Positions 7,968-17,657 of a DNA stretch of 64,000 nucleotides are shown here, piece after piece (within the stretch, counting starts at the first letter, position 1; the number at the start of each line of letters is the position of its first letter). Below the pieces are notes generated by a model. The model did no database searches. It was not told the DNA's origin and was given only the letters and a program-made list of their open reading frames with translations. The position numbers and the translations under genes were made by a program. Origin of the DNA: Treponema sp. CETP13 (GTDB lineage: Bacteria; Spirochaetota; Spirochaetia; Treponematales; Treponemataceae). Location of the stretch: the NCBI GenBank assembly GCA_001885315.1, contig MLPZ01000009.1, positions 1-64,000 on the forward strand. Direction: 5' to 3'.

Positions 7968-9056
7968 TTAATGATTCCAATAATATGCTGGAAATGAAAT
8001 GTTTTGTGGTATTCCTGTTGTATTTTCTAGTAAAGTTTTAGCACTTTCAAGTGTATTGTCTGTTTGATTTTTAATTGTTATAGCTTTGCTAAATGTTTGA
8101 ATAGAATTAAGAAGTGTAGTAATTAATCCCAGATCTTGCGTATATTCAAAATCAACAATTTTTGAGTCTGTAAGTTTTTTATTCATCAGAATATCTACTT
8201 TATCAACAGCATCATCAAAAGAACCTATTCTATCAATGAGATGCAATTTCAAGGCTTGTTTTGCTGTATATACACGTCCATCTGCTAATGCTTGAACTTG
8301 TTGTAGTGGCAAATTTCGAGATTGTGAAACAATTCCACAAAATTGAGAATAGCATTCATTAGCAATAGATTCCATAATATTACGTTGTTCTTCTGTTACA
8401 GGAGTCCCAATACCAAGCATAGATTTGTTTTTGCCTGCTGTAAAAATATTATATTTAATGCCATATTTCTTAAATAATTCACTTAAATCATAGGATGTTC
8501 CAGAAATAACTCCAATGGAACCTGTAAGAGTGTTTCTATTTGCATAAATATAATCTGACGCACATGAAATATAATATCCGCCGGAAGCTGCTAAATGTGA
8601 AAAATAGGCAACAACTGGCTTTCCTGTTTTTTTATAATTCATGAGGGCTAAATAAGCTTCATCAGATTCGTATACTGTTCCTCCTGGGGAATCTATATAC
8701 AAAACAATACCAATATTATCAGCATCATCTGCCAAGTCATCTATAGTTTTTAATAACCATTTTTGATTATATGTATTCCCATCCTCTGTTATTGTGCCTT
8801 TGATTTTTACAGAAGCAATATATTTACCGGTTGTTATTTTTGACCAAAGATTTGTGAATCCTGTTTTCGAAGACCCTGTACTTAGAATAGAGACCATTGA
8901 AATACAGATTGCAATTATAATTATTACAATAAGTACAATAATGCCTTTTTTGTTTTTGTGTTTATTTGTTAAACATAAAGAATCTTTTGTATCTTTGTGT
9001 GGTGGTATATTGTCAATTGTTTTTGTTGTAATATCTGAATCTTGTATTTCATCCAT
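7968..9056 (-). CDS. sppA: Signal peptide peptidase SppA, short form (S49)
   Basis: A membrane-bound serine protease that removes leftover signal peptides. A single membrane anchor lies at about residues 38-58 behind a charged cytoplasmic N-terminus. The catalytic Ser is S158 in LAASGGYY, and the general-base Lys is K209 or K211 in AGKNKSMLG. The substrate-binding strand YIDSPGG and the family motif TGSIGV are present. The length of 362 fits the Gram-positive-like short form rather than the duplicated E. coli form. It lies 3 nt behind the DUF975 gene and 12 nt before galK. Confidence 0.9.
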   Translation of the reverse strand: MDEIQDSDITTKTIDNIPPHKDTKDSLCLTNKHKNKKGIIVLIVIIIIAICISMVSILSTGSSKTGFTNLWSKITTGKYIASVKIKGTITEDGNTYNQKWLLKTIDDLADDADNIGIVLYIDSPGGTVYESDEAYLALMNYKKTGKPVVAYFSHLAASGGYYISCASDYIYANRNTLTGSIGVISGTSYDLSELFKKYGIKYNIFTAGKNKSMLGIGTPVTEEQRNIMESIANECYSQFCGIVSQSRNLPLQQVQALADGRVYTAKQALKLHLIDRIGSFDDAVDKVDILMNKKLTDSKIVDFEYTQDLGLITTLLNSIQTFSKAITIKNQTDNTLESAKTLLENTTGIPQNISFPAYYWNH

Positions 9057-9059
9057 AAG

Positions 9060-9776
9060 TTACTCCTCGTTTGTTGTCTCTGGTATTTTTTCTTGCATAC
9101 CAAAATCAGAGTAAGTGAGAGTCCCATTTTCTAGAGCACGGGATTTTAAAAAATAGTATACATTTGTATTTGTGCAATAAATGTAAGGTTCTAAAAAAAT
9201 ATAGCCAATCCCTAATGTCAAAATTGCAAGGAGTGCCCATCCTATAAAACTTAGCTGCAATAGAAAAATATCACCCTTATATCCTTCTGTCATAGCAATA
9301 CTCATTTTCATCACTTTTTTAGTAGAAATAGAGGGGTTTTCGGCAGCTATAAACTCCATTTGAGAATATGCAAGAGATTTAATTATTCCAGGAATAATTA
9401 AAAGTAAAGACCATAAAGTAATAAATAAGGTTTTCAAGAGAGCTACTGTAATTCCTTTTGCCCAAAAATTAAGGCCTTCAAAAAAAGTCTGAAAAGACAG
9501 AGCAGTTTTGTCCTTTGTTATTGTTAAATAGAAATATGATAAAGCAATACTAAAAATACCATTAACAAGTATGTCTACTAAATTGTTAATAAAGTCGATA
9601 GAAGTTGAGGTTTTAGGAACGCTGTCAGATAATTCTAAGTTAATATATGTGTAAATTGCTGGTAGCTTAAAAATTAAGTTTACGAGAAGAACTAGTAAAG
9701 TAATAAGACACGGGATTTTCCAATTTCCATTTAATGTACGTTTTGCTGTATTTTTAAATTCAATTCTATTAAACAT
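9060..9776 (-). CDS. DUF975-type multi-spanning membrane protein
   Basis: An integral membrane protein of 238 residues with about five to six hydrophobic segments. The pattern fits DUF975: an N-terminal FKNTAKRTLNGNW, then a segment pair ending in LLIIPGIIKSLAYSQMEFIAAENP, then AMTEGYKGDIFLLQLSFIGW. The family has no agreed biochemical function. The gene overlaps the CYTH gene by 8 nt and sits directly before sppA, which suggests translational coupling and perhaps a shared envelope role. Confidence 0.8.
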   Translation of the reverse strand: MFNRIEFKNTAKRTLNGNWKIPCLITLLVLLVNLIFKLPAIYTYINLELSDSVPKTSTSIDFINNLVDILVNGIFSIALSYFYLTITKDKTALSFQTFFEGLNFWAKGITVALLKTLFITLWSLLLIIPGIIKSLAYSQMEFIAAENPSISTKKVMKMSIAMTEGYKGDIFLLQLSFIGWALLAILTLGIGYIFLEPYIYCTNTNVYYFLKSRALENGTLTYSDFGMQEKIPETTNEE

Positions 9777-10368
9777 TGTTTTTCCCTCTTTGTAAGTTTT
9801 CTATCATTTCACTGTAGTATCGATTTTCTATATCAGAAGAAGTTAATCCACTTTTTTCTAATAAATTAAAAAGTTTCTTTTTGTACATGGTAACAGTTTT
9901 TTCGTCATGCTTATCTGTAAGTATTTCTATTTCTAAATAATCTCCAAGATATGGAATGGTACTTAATTCAAATAAAGCTCCGTCATATTCCCATGTATCG
10001 GTGGACTTACTTTTTCTTAATTGGATATGATAACCTGAGTCTTCGAGGATAACTTCGAAAGGTTTTCTATCTGTAAGTTCAAATTCATATTCTTGGTTTA
10101 CCTCTACAGCACTTCCTTCTTTGTTGTATTCTAATTTTTTTCGTTTATGTGTTACAAGAAGGTTTTTTTTTGTTGTTGCATCATTTAAAGTTTTAATTTC
10201 TTCTCGAATTCTAACCGATATACCAGTATGAGTTGTTGTGCCGGAGTTATCTTGTAGCCAATATACATCATTTTTTTCTATATGGGTGATATATTTAGCG
10301 AATGAATTAAGCTTTTCTGTTGTTTTAGTTTTATTCTCTACTCTGGCTTTTAATTCAATTTCATACAT
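9769..10368 (-). CDS. CYTH-domain protein (class IV adenylate cyclase-like)
   Basis: A CYTH/triphosphate tunnel metalloenzyme. The defining ExExK motif is MYEIELK at the start. Conserved acidic and basic strands follow (VRIREE, VTHKRKK, EYEFEL, DYLEIEIL), which line the tunnel that binds metal and triphosphate. Members are class IV adenylate cyclases (CyaB), thiamine triphosphatases or tripolyphosphatases; the sequence alone does not decide. The 199-residue length fits the CyaB group. It is the first gene of the run leading to galK and is divergent from the chemoreceptor gene. Confidence 0.8.
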   Translation of the reverse strand: MYEIELKARVENKTKTTEKLNSFAKYITHIEKNDVYWLQDNSGTTTHTGISVRIREEIKTLNDATTKKNLLVTHKRKKLEYNKEGSAVEVNQEYEFELTDRKPFEVILEDSGYHIQLRKSKSTDTWEYDGALFELSTIPYLGDYLEIEILTDKHDEKTVTMYKKKLFNLLEKSGLTSSDIENRYYSEMIENLQRGKNNV

Positions 10369-10475
10369 AACGCAATCCTATAATAATACTTGTGTAATGT
10401 CTAGAAGGCTATACTATTCGTACATCTTATATTATGATTGCTATACTAATTTTGTCTTTTTTTTAGGAGAAAGCA

Positions 10476-12449
10476 TTGAATAAAAAATTACTACATAAAA
10501 TTCTTGTTCTTATAATTTTATTACTTACTATTGTTTTAATTCCTTCATTTATGTTATTTGTAGGAGTATCTAAAATTTTCTTTGTATTATTTCTTTGTTT
10601 TCTGTTTTTAGGCATTTCATTTTGTTTATTTTCTTTTATTGAGAGACCTATAAATCATTTAGAAAAGATTCTTGGTACTTTAAATTCAGGTGATTTAAAT
10701 ATCGATTTTAAAGAAGGTATGAAAAATATTTTTTTACATGCTGTTTTTAAAGAACTTGATAAATTTGTTTGTTCAACAATGAATGACATGATTAATGAAG
10801 TAAAGATTAATATTTTAAAAACACAAGATTCATCAGATGTGTTTTTAACAGAGGTGCAAAAGGCTGTCACAAATGCTTCTCGTATTTCTCTAGGAGCTAG
10901 CTATATTGGATCACGGGTTGAAAATCTGGACTCTTTGTTAAAAGATAGTCTAAAAGAAAATAATACAATAAAAGATAGCATTCAAGAATATGAAAGTCTG
11001 TTAGGAATACAAAACGCTTCAATAAATGAAACAAATGATGTTCTTAATAATATTGTTAAGATGATTCAGAAATCAATTGCTCAAGTAGAAGAAAAAAAAG
11101 CGTTGTCTAAACAAATGGCAAGTGTAACTGAAACTGGTAATGTAAAAGTTCAAAAAACAGTTGCTTCTGTAAATCAAATTGCTGAAGGAATAGATGTTAT
11201 TCGTGATACAATTAAGATTGTTGCTTCTGTAGCTTCAAGAACAAATCTTCTTGCGATGAATGCTGCTATCGAGGCAGCACATGCAGGAAAAGCTGGTGCT
11301 GGTTTTGCTGTTGTTGCTGATGAGATAAGAAAGCTTGCTGAAACAACAGCAATGCAGGTTAAAAATATTACAGAATCTTTAGAAGGTGTTACTCATTTAA
11401 TAGAGGAATCGGTAGCTACAAGTTCCGAAACTGGGGAATCCTTTTCGAAAGTAAGCTTGGCTGTAAATGAATTTATTTCTGCTTTTGATGATATGGCAAG
11501 CGATTATACAGCTTTGGCCAAAAAAAATGAAGAAGTAGGTCGAGGTTTTAGTGGTATAAAAGATTTCGAATCAGAAATGGCAGAACGTATTTCCGATATA
11601 AATACACGTATCGATAAAACAATTGAAAATTTAGGTGGAATTCAATTAAGTAATAATGAAATAAGGGTGATTGTTGAACGTAATGAAAAAGAAGCCTTAC
11701 AATTAAGCCGTGGGCAAACTCCAATATATGCACATGCTGTTGAAAACGCAGAAAGTCTTGAGTTTATGCGTAAAAAACTCAATAAATATAGACTTATTAA
11801 TATGTCAAAAGAAGTCTGGAATACAGATAAAACTGAATTATATGAACTTATTAAAGCAACTTTTGATCATCTAGAATGGACCGTACAGGTTCTTGATTTT
11901 CTGCAAGGAGAAACTAGACTTTCTTGGGATCAAATTAAAGAAAATGCATTAAAATTTGATTCGTGGGTAGAGAGTGTTAAAAACGTATATAGTAATCATG
12001 ATGAATATGTTAAAATCGTTGAATTAAATACTCAAATAAGAGAAAAAGTAGAAAGTCTGCAGCGTCTTGTTGTTGGTAATCGAGAGCAAGAAGCGTCGAT
12101 AGAATTTTCGGAAATGTTAGAAATTTCAAGACAAATAATGGTTCAATTAGAAAATCTTAAAACATATATCATAAAAAATAAGATAAATCCTGAATCAAAC
12201 CGGTTGTTTAATACAAAAAAGATTAGAACTATAGAGTTAATATCTACAGATGATTTTTCGAATATAAGCGAGTTGGCGAAAAAAGAAGCTAAATGTAAGG
12301 AAGAAGAATTACCTCATAAAAATAAAACGGATGTTAAACCTGAACACTCTACAGAAATGATTCCTGAGTTACATGAAGAATTAAAGAGTGATTCTACCGA
12401 TTCTGATGACGATATTTTAGAATTACAAGATTTTATAGAGACATTGTAA
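10476..12449 (+). CDS. Methyl-accepting chemotaxis protein with a degenerate CZB-like tail
   Basis: A chemoreceptor. Two adjacent hydrophobic segments (about residues 7-55) leave almost no periplasmic part, so it should sense inside the cell or in the membrane. A short HAMP-like region (about 57-85) follows, then a long coiled-coil signalling domain whose hairpin tip ([20 protein letters not shown], about 255-275) is canonical. Residues about 455-530 resemble a chemoreceptor zinc-binding (CZB) domain: HLEW with H465, FDSW and an NHDEY with H508. However, the ligand Cys and one His appear to be missing. The start is TTG with AGGAG 7 nt upstream. No other chemotaxis gene is adjacent. Confidence 0.9.
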   Translation: MNKKLLHKILVLIILLLTIVLIPSFMLFVGVSKIFFVLFLCFLFLGISFCLFSFIERPINHLEKILGTLNSGDLNIDFKEGMKNIFLHAVFKELDKFVCSTMNDMINEVKINILKTQDSSDVFLTEVQKAVTNASRISLGASYIGSRVENLDSLLKDSLKENNTIKDSIQEYESLLGIQNASINETNDVLNNIVKMIQKSIAQVEEKKALSKQMASVTETGNVKVQKTVASVNQIAEGIDVIRDTIKIVASVASRTNLLAMNAAIEAAHAGKAGAGFAVVADEIRKLAETTAMQVKNITESLEGVTHLIEESVATSSETGESFSKVSLAVNEFISAFDDMASDYTALAKKNEEVGRGFSGIKDFESEMAERISDINTRIDKTIENLGGIQLSNNEIRVIVERNEKEALQLSRGQTPIYAHAVENAESLEFMRKKLNKYRLINMSKEVWNTDKTELYELIKATFDHLEWTVQVLDFLQGETRLSWDQIKENALKFDSWVESVKNVYSNHDEYVKIVELNTQIREKVESLQRLVVGNREQEASIEFSEMLEISRQIMVQLENLKTYIIKNKINPESNRLFNTKKIRTIELISTDDFSNISELAKKEAKCKEEELPHKNKTDVKPEHSTEMIPELHEELKSDSTDSDDDILELQDFIETL

Positions 12450-12452
12450 AAA

Positions 12453-13352
12453 TCATAATTTAATGCTGAGGCCATCCCATGCGGGTCTACATCGTATAGG
12501 TTTTTTGTTATTTTTTTTATCTGTTTTTTCTCTGTTTTTAAACCAAGCAATAATCTCTTTGTGACCATGAGCATGAGACATGTGAGTTACCCATGATTGT
12601 TTAGCTCTAATTTGTTGTACATATTGGTAGGATTCTTCAAAGGAACAGTGTGTAGGATGTTTTTTTTCTCGCAATGCATCTATTACTATACAATCTGCTC
12701 CTTTTATACATTGAATTGATTCGTGGGGAATGTAATTACAATCAGTTAAATAGCCAAAAGTCTTTTTCGTATATGTGTCTGTTATTTTCCAACCACAGAC
12801 TGGTAAAGATCCATGTTTCATTGGAATTGGGGTGATTTGTAAACAGCCTATAGTAAAAGTTTTTAAGTACTCTTTTTTACTAAGAATTTCATGATAGTCT
12901 CCTACATCGATTAATGTAAGGTGAGGTTTTCCTCCTCCTTCTTGAGTTTGTTTAAAAATGTAATTAAACCGGGATTTAATGTCTAGAATAGTTTGATGAT
13001 TAGAATATAACTTGAGAGTTTGATGCCGTTGTGCTGAATACATTTTTGGATCAGCTGCATGTTTTTTTACTAAGGAACTCGAAAAAACTTTAACATCATC
13101 AAGCCCATGTAAATGGTCTGCATGTGAATGAGTTATTAATAAGGCATCAAGTTTACAAATATCATAGGTAAGAGCTTGTATTCTAAAATCTGGTCCTGTA
13201 TCAATGACAATAGAAGTTCCATCTTTTGCGACTATATATGCACTTGTACGTAATCGTTTGTCTTTTTTGTAATGGGAGGAACATACAGCACAGTGACAGG
13301 TAATTGCTGGAATACCATTACTTGTCCCAGTTCCCATAAGAATTATATTCAT
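12453..13352 (-). CDS. PhnP-like metallo-beta-lactamase-fold hydrolase
   Basis: A metallo-beta-lactamase-fold phosphodiesterase of the PhnP group. The metal motif THSHADHLHG and later metal ligands (GSLP, DCNYIP, HMSHAHGH) are visible. Near the N-terminus CHCAVC matches the extra zinc-binding Cys cluster typical of PhnP proteins (TGTSNGIPAITC). PhnP itself hydrolyses cyclic phosphodiesters, but no phosphonate genes are nearby, so the real substrate is unknown. Its 3' end is 3 nt from the converging chemoreceptor gene. A -10 box TACAAT lies 6 nt before the ATG and no ribosome binding site is visible, so the mRNA is probably leaderless. Confidence 0.85.
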   Translation of the reverse strand: MNIILMGTGTSNGIPAITCHCAVCSSHYKKDKRLRTSAYIVAKDGTSIVIDTGPDFRIQALTYDICKLDALLITHSHADHLHGLDDVKVFSSSLVKKHAADPKMYSAQRHQTLKLYSNHQTILDIKSRFNYIFKQTQEGGGKPHLTLIDVGDYHEILSKKEYLKTFTIGCLQITPIPMKHGSLPVCGWKITDTYTKKTFGYLTDCNYIPHESIQCIKGADCIVIDALREKKHPTHCSFEESYQYVQQIRAKQSWVTHMSHAHGHKEIIAWFKNREKTDKKNNKKPIRCRPAWDGLSIKL

Positions 13353-13358
13353 AAAGAC

Positions 13359-13387
13359 ATTGTAATAAAAAAAATAAATGTGATAAA
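13359..13387 (-). promoter_or_regulatory. Promoter abutting the MBL-fold gene start
   Basis: On the minus strand TACAAT (13359-13364) stands 6 nt before the ATG. TTTATC (13382-13387) is a weak -35 at 17-bp spacing. The expected transcript start coincides with the start codon. Confidence 0.5.
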
Positions 13388-13437
13388 GGCATAGAACACT
13401 TTTCTTTTTCCTGTTATTCTATAAATATGAGGTATTT

Positions 13438-14580
13438 ATGAAAAAAACAAATTTTAAATTCGGACTAATATTTTTCTTCGCATTTATAGGGATAAGTTTT
13501 GTATCTTGTTCTGGCACTAAAGATGTTAATGGAAAATATTATAACAAAGCCTATAATGCAAAAGAAATGGTAAACATTGCAGGTGAAAAAACAATTCTTA
13601 CTGATAATAAATATACTATCAATAATGAAGAACAAGGTTTTGCCTTTGTTATTCCTGAATCTTTGCAACCTAGGTTTGATCAAAATTTATTTTCCGCAAT
13701 GGTAGATAATGGATATGCTATTTTTATTAATTATTCTCAAGCAGCAATGGATATGATTAATAATTTTAATGCAGAGGGTATCACTGAAGAGGATTATTAT
13801 AATTTTCTAAATGAAGTAGATAAGAAAATCTTTACTTTTGGTATTTTATATCATTTACCTTTAAATGACCCTCGTGGCCCAGATTCTGACTTTTTAGAAT
13901 ATGTAAATAGCGTATATGCACAGACATCAGAGATTGCTCGTTTGACAGATAATGGTACAGAATATGTATATTATTTTGCTTGGAATACTGATTTAAGTAA
14001 TTATGGTGCGACCGATGAAGAGATTGCAGAAATGCAAAGACTAATAGATTCAAAAGATGATTTTGTTAATTCTATTATGGTTTTTCCTCCAGCAACAGCT
14101 CAAACAGAGGCTACTTCTCAAAGTCAACCAAGTTCTGATAGTGTGAAAGGTGATTTATCAATTTTAAATACTACAGATTTAGATGGAAATGTTGTTACAG
14201 AAGATATTTTTAAAGACTATGACCTAACTATGATAAATATTTGGGCAACGTGGTGTGGTCCTTGTCTTAGTGAAATACCTGAGCTTGGCAAATTACAAGG
14301 AATGTTACCTGATAATGCTCAGCTAATTTCAATATGTACTGATGCAGATACGGCTAAGGATGATGCAAAAGAAATTTTGAAAACTTCGAATGCATCGTAT
14401 CTTACGCTTCTTCCAACACAGGAACTAGCAACTTCGTTTCTTTCTACGGTTACAGCTGTACCAACAACGGTATTTGTTGATAGTGAAGGAAAGTTAGTAG
14501 GGGATCCTGTTGTAGGTGTTCCAGGTAGTGATGCTGCAAATGCATATCTTCAAAAAATAAATGCATTACTTGCCGAGTAA
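13438..14580 (+). CDS. Lipoprotein with C-terminal thioredoxin-like (TlpA/ResA) domain
   Basis: An exported thiol-disulfide protein. Residues 1-24 are a lipoprotein signal (lipobox VSC). Residues about 40-215 form a domain I do not recognise, rich in acidic residues. A Ser/Thr/Gln-rich linker leads to a thioredoxin fold (about 245-380) with the redox motif WCGPC in WATWCGPCLSEIP and the cis-Pro segment AVPTTVF. TlpA/ResA-like proteins reduce disulfides, for example on apocytochromes, but no cytochrome genes are present, so the client is unknown. GAGG precedes the ATG. It stands alone between two oppositely oriented genes. Confidence 0.85.
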   Translation: MKKTNFKFGLIFFFAFIGISFVSCSGTKDVNGKYYNKAYNAKEMVNIAGEKTILTDNKYTINNEEQGFAFVIPESLQPRFDQNLFSAMVDNGYAIFINYSQAAMDMINNFNAEGITEEDYYNFLNEVDKKIFTFGILYHLPLNDPRGPDSDFLEYVNSVYAQTSEIARLTDNGTEYVYYFAWNTDLSNYGATDEEIAEMQRLIDSKDDFVNSIMVFPPATAQTEATSQSQPSSDSVKGDLSILNTTDLDGNVVTEDIFKDYDLTMINIWATWCGPCLSEIPELGKLQGMLPDNAQLISICTDADTAKDDAKEILKTSNASYLTLLPTQELATSFLSTVTAVPTTVFVDSEGKLVGDPVVGVPGSDAANAYLQKINALLAE

Positions 14581-14629
14581 CAACTTAATTGTGACTCATT
14601 TTTGAGTATTACATTTTAGAGACCGTAAA

Positions 14630-14932
14630 TTACAGCGCTATGTTGTATTTGCGGTCTTCTTCTTTTTCTGCTGGACGATAAATAATAACATTGTTGCCAA
14701 TAATACGTACAAGAGCTGCATTGCATTTTTCACAAATAGTAGTAGCTATTGTATTTTTTTCGCCTTTATAATCTACAAATTTAATTTTTATTAATTCGTG
14801 GGCTTGTAATGATTGTTCAGCTTTTAGTTCAATTGCTTTTGTTAATCCTTTAGAACCAATTTGCATAACAGGCCGTATATCGTGGGCCATCTTTCCTAAA
14901 ATACTTCTCTCTTTGCTTGTTAAATCTTTCAT
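14630..14932 (-). CDS. yhbY: YhbY-family (CRM domain) RNA-binding protein
   Basis: A small CRM-domain protein associated with the large ribosomal subunit or its assembly. The motif order is typical: LTSKERSILGKMAHDIRPVMQIGSKGLT, then ELKAEQSLQAHELIKIKF, then RIIGNNVIIYRP (GNxxxxYR). From the ATG at 14932 it has 100 residues, the normal YhbY size. Two upstream in-frame starts would add a hydrophobic stretch not found in the family. A -10 box TATATT 6 nt before this ATG supports the choice and predicts a leaderless message. It is divergent from the outer-membrane-type gene. Confidence 0.85.
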   Translation of the reverse strand: MKDLTSKERSILGKMAHDIRPVMQIGSKGLTKAIELKAEQSLQAHELIKIKFVDYKGEKNTIATTICEKCNAALVRIIGNNVIIYRPAEKEEDRKYNIAL

Positions 14933-14938
14933 TTCCTG

Positions 14939-14967
14939 AATATACTGCATTCCTAAAAGTTGGACAA
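14939..14967 (-). promoter_or_regulatory. Promoter abutting the yhbY start
   Basis: On the minus strand TTGTCC (14962-14967) and TATATT (14939-14944) are 17 bp apart, and the ATG follows the -10 box after 6 nt. The predicted transcript begins at the start codon. Confidence 0.6.
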
Positions 14968-15032
14968 GTGCTATGAAAATAGATTTAAAAACTATAATAA
15001 AACGAGAACCAATCAAAGTAATGTAATAATGC

Positions 15033-15061
15033 TTGAAATTTAATTCCTCTTACACGATAAT
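15033..15061 (+). promoter_or_regulatory. Promoter abutting the start of the outer-membrane-type gene
   Basis: TTGAAA (15033-15038) and GATAAT (15056-15061) are separated by 17 bp. The ATG at 15068 follows after 6 nt, with no ribosome binding site in between. Confidence 0.6.
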
Positions 15062-15067
15062 ATCGAT

Positions 15068-15658
15068 ATGAGATATTTACAAAAAGGCTTTACAATACTC
15101 TTTATTATTTGTTCCTTATTAGGTATGCCTTTATATGCTAAAACATCACCTTTTTTTACCCAAATATCTGTTGGAATATCTGCTGTACAGTACGGAGATT
15201 CTGAAATAAACAAAAAAACTGAAACAGTAAAAGATTTAGATGATTCTTTTAGTTTTATTATAAGTACAGATGCTTCTTTGGGTATAATATTAAGTGAAGA
15301 AGTTCGGCTGGTTGCTGGTGGTTATTTTGTTAGCGATATAAATACAAATCGAGAATATTACGCGAATCATTTAGATTATGGCATGTTTTCTGGTGTTCGA
15401 ATTTATACTGGACTTGCAGGCTTGGTGTTTGGTGTTGATTATGATTGTGGTTCTTGCAGTAGTTTTTATAATTTAGAAGATGATGGAACTTCAAGTGATA
15501 CTACAGCATGGGGAAATGGCTATCGTTTTTTGCTTGAATATGATTTTAGTAATGGAACAGAGCGTTTTGCTCCTATTTTGGATTTGAGTTGGAGACATAT
15601 GCCTAGAGGGTCCTATTCTGACAATAATTTTACAGTTAGCTTTAAATTAAGTGTTTAG
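15068..15658 (+). CDS. Probable small outer-membrane beta-barrel protein
   Basis: A 196-residue exported protein. Residues 1-24 are a Sec signal with an apparent cleavage site at LYA. The rest alternates hydrophobic and polar residues with many aromatic residues at strand ends (GISAVQYGD, VRLVAGGYFV, GMFSGVRIYTG, VFGVDYD, YRFLLEYDF), which fits an 8-10-strand barrel. It ends in FTVSFKLSV; the terminal strand is barrel-like although the last residue is Val rather than Phe. No named family is recognised. It is 6 nt before the radical-SAM gene, so they are probably cotranscribed. Confidence 0.6.
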   Translation: MRYLQKGFTILFIICSLLGMPLYAKTSPFFTQISVGISAVQYGDSEINKKTETVKDLDDSFSFIISTDASLGIILSEEVRLVAGGYFVSDINTNREYYANHLDYGMFSGVRIYTGLAGLVFGVDYDCGSCSSFYNLEDDGTSSDTTAWGNGYRFLLEYDFSNGTERFAPILDLSWRHMPRGSYSDNNFTVSFKLSV

Positions 15659-15664
15659 TTATCT

Positions 15665-17656
15665 ATGAATAGTAATCTCCTTAGAGCTAAAAACGAGCCT
15701 GTTCTTTTGTGTGCAATAAATTCTCGGTATAACCATACTAATATTGCTGTACGTTCAATAGTTTATTATACACAAGATCGGCTTGCTGGTACTAATCCCC
15801 TAGAAGATGATGTTCTTCTCCCTGTTGATTTTGGAGAATGGACAATTAATCAGCCTATTGGGGATATACTTCGTGGTATTAATGAAAAATGCATGCAGTT
15901 AAAGCGTTCTCAACCCGTTGCTCCACTTATTCTTTTTTCGGTTTACATTTGGAATGTTGAAATAACGTATAAAGTTATTCACGAATTAAAAAAAATAATG
16001 CCAAATTGTGTTATTGGGGTAGGTGGTCCTGAAGTCAGTTTTAAAGATGAAAAAATTTTTACGGAATTAAAAGAACTTGATCTTGTTATACGAGGAGAAG
16101 GTGAACAAGTAACGCTTGAGTTAATAACTGAGTGGAATAAATTCCATTCAATGAATTCTGATGTGAGTTCTTTGCAAGTGAGAGCTTTTGATAAAACTGC
16201 TTTTTACAATGCGATTTCTTCTATTCCCAGTATTTGTGTACCATATCAGAATGCTTTTTCTAAAAATATAAGATGTCCTTTTACTGACTTAGATTGTTTA
16301 CCATTCCCCTATCCCTATTTAAATGATCCAGATCATCAGGATAAATCAGATTCACAATATTTAGATCCCGATAATAAAATCTTTTATTATGAGAGCTCAC
16401 GAGGCTGTCCTTTTAATTGTGCCTACTGTATGTCATCAATAGATAAAACAGTCCGTTTTCGATCACTAGATAAAGTCTTTGCAGATATTCAGTGTTTTAT
16501 GGACGCTAAGGTGAAACTTGTAAAGTTTGTTGATAGGACATTTAATTTAGAGCCTTCTCGTTATATAGCAATTTGGAAATATATTTACCAACATCATAAT
16601 GATAAAACTATGTTTCATTTTGAGATTGCTGCAGAACAGTTTACAGATGAAGCTCTAGACTTTTTGCAAAATATTCCAGCTGGAATGATGCAGTTTGAGA
16701 TTGGAGTACAATCTACAAATCAAAAAACTTTAAAAGCAATTCATCGTCAAGAACACTGGGAAAAACTGACTAAAATTGTAAAAAGAATACCGCATACGAT
16801 TGAACAACATCTAGACCTAATTGCTGGACTTCCATTTGAAGATTTACAAACTTTTGGCAAGTCAATTAACGATATCTTGCTACTTAAACCCGATGTTTTA
16901 CAACTTGGGTTTTTAAAAGTTTTATCAGGTACCGAAATGAGTGACTATAAAGACATAGCTCAATGGAAGTGGATGAGTTCTCCTCCCTATGAAATATTGA
17001 CTACGCCTGTACTGTCTTATAATGATGTATTGTTTCTAAAAGATATAGAAACTTTAATAGATGTGTTTTGGAATAGCAAAAACTTTGTTGTATTTATGCG
17101 TGCTATACAGACCATAACTTCGGTTGAGTCTTCTACTATAAAAAAATTTGCTATATGCAGAAACGGAATTTTTGGGTTTTTTAGTGATTTAGTTGTATGG
17201 TGTCGAGAAAGAAATATTTTTGATTCACCACATAGAGCTCCATTTTGGTTTGAATGTATTAATGATTTTATAAAAACACAATCATTTCCCTTTACTCCCA
17301 TGCTTCACGATTTTTTACGTTTCGATTATATCTCTATGGGAAAAACATCGGGGTTTCCTCAGTGGTGTGAACACAACTACAACAAAGATTTACATCGCAA
17401 AGCATTAGATGAACATGTTTTTTCTCAAGAACTAGCTACTAATGAATATCATTCTACAAGAAGAGCTTATGCTCATTCGGAATATGATACTTTCTCATAT
17501 AATCCTTTGCTTTTTCACAATAAGGAAGTGGATAATTCAATAGATTTAACTTTTATGCAATCGAAGACGAATCCTGTTAAAATATTGTTTTTGTATGCTA
17601 ATCCAGAACCCGGAAAAGATAAGAGACCTTGTAAAGTGATAGAAATAAGGAGTTAA
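15665..17656 (+). CDS. B12-binding radical SAM protein (DUF4080 type)
   Basis: The N-terminal domain (about 10-160) has the cobalamin-binding fold pattern with VIGVGGPEVSFK and RGEGEQVTLELI. The radical-SAM domain follows, with the [4Fe-4S] motif RGCPFNCAYC (Cys248, Cys252, Cys255) and a typical TIM-barrel continuation (KFVDRTFN, FEIGVQSTNQKTL, LDLIAGLPFED). The C-terminal region of about 200 residues matches the layout of DUF4080 proteins. Such enzymes often carry out methylation or ring rearrangement, but no substrate can be read here. No maturation or tailoring partner lies nearby. The 663-residue length is normal for the group. Confidence 0.85.
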   Translation: MNSNLLRAKNEPVLLCAINSRYNHTNIAVRSIVYYTQDRLAGTNPLEDDVLLPVDFGEWTINQPIGDILRGINEKCMQLKRSQPVAPLILFSVYIWNVEITYKVIHELKKIMPNCVIGVGGPEVSFKDEKIFTELKELDLVIRGEGEQVTLELITEWNKFHSMNSDVSSLQVRAFDKTAFYNAISSIPSICVPYQNAFSKNIRCPFTDLDCLPFPYPYLNDPDHQDKSDSQYLDPDNKIFYYESSRGCPFNCAYCMSSIDKTVRFRSLDKVFADIQCFMDAKVKLVKFVDRTFNLEPSRYIAIWKYIYQHHNDKTMFHFEIAAEQFTDEALDFLQNIPAGMMQFEIGVQSTNQKTLKAIHRQEHWEKLTKIVKRIPHTIEQHLDLIAGLPFEDLQTFGKSINDILLLKPDVLQLGFLKVLSGTEMSDYKDIAQWKWMSSPPYEILTTPVLSYNDVLFLKDIETLIDVFWNSKNFVVFMRAIQTITSVESSTIKKFAICRNGIFGFFSDLVVWCRERNIFDSPHRAPFWFECINDFIKTQSFPFTPMLHDFLRFDYISMGKTSGFPQWCEHNYNKDLHRKALDEHVFSQELATNEYHSTRRAYAHSEYDTFSYNPLLFHNKEVDNSIDLTFMQSKTNPVKILFLYANPEPGKDKRPCKVIEIRS

Positions 17657-17657
17657 T

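Noticed and set aside
8794-9114. Open frame of 106 codons on the plus strand over sppA
   Set aside because: It lies opposite the conserved N-terminal part of sppA and its hydrophobic run mirrors the membrane helix of that gene; there is no ribosome binding site.
14933-15016. Longer start of yhbY adding 28 hydrophobic residues
   Set aside because: Family members begin at the later Met, and a -35/-10 promoter lies inside the extension, so it would not be transcribed.
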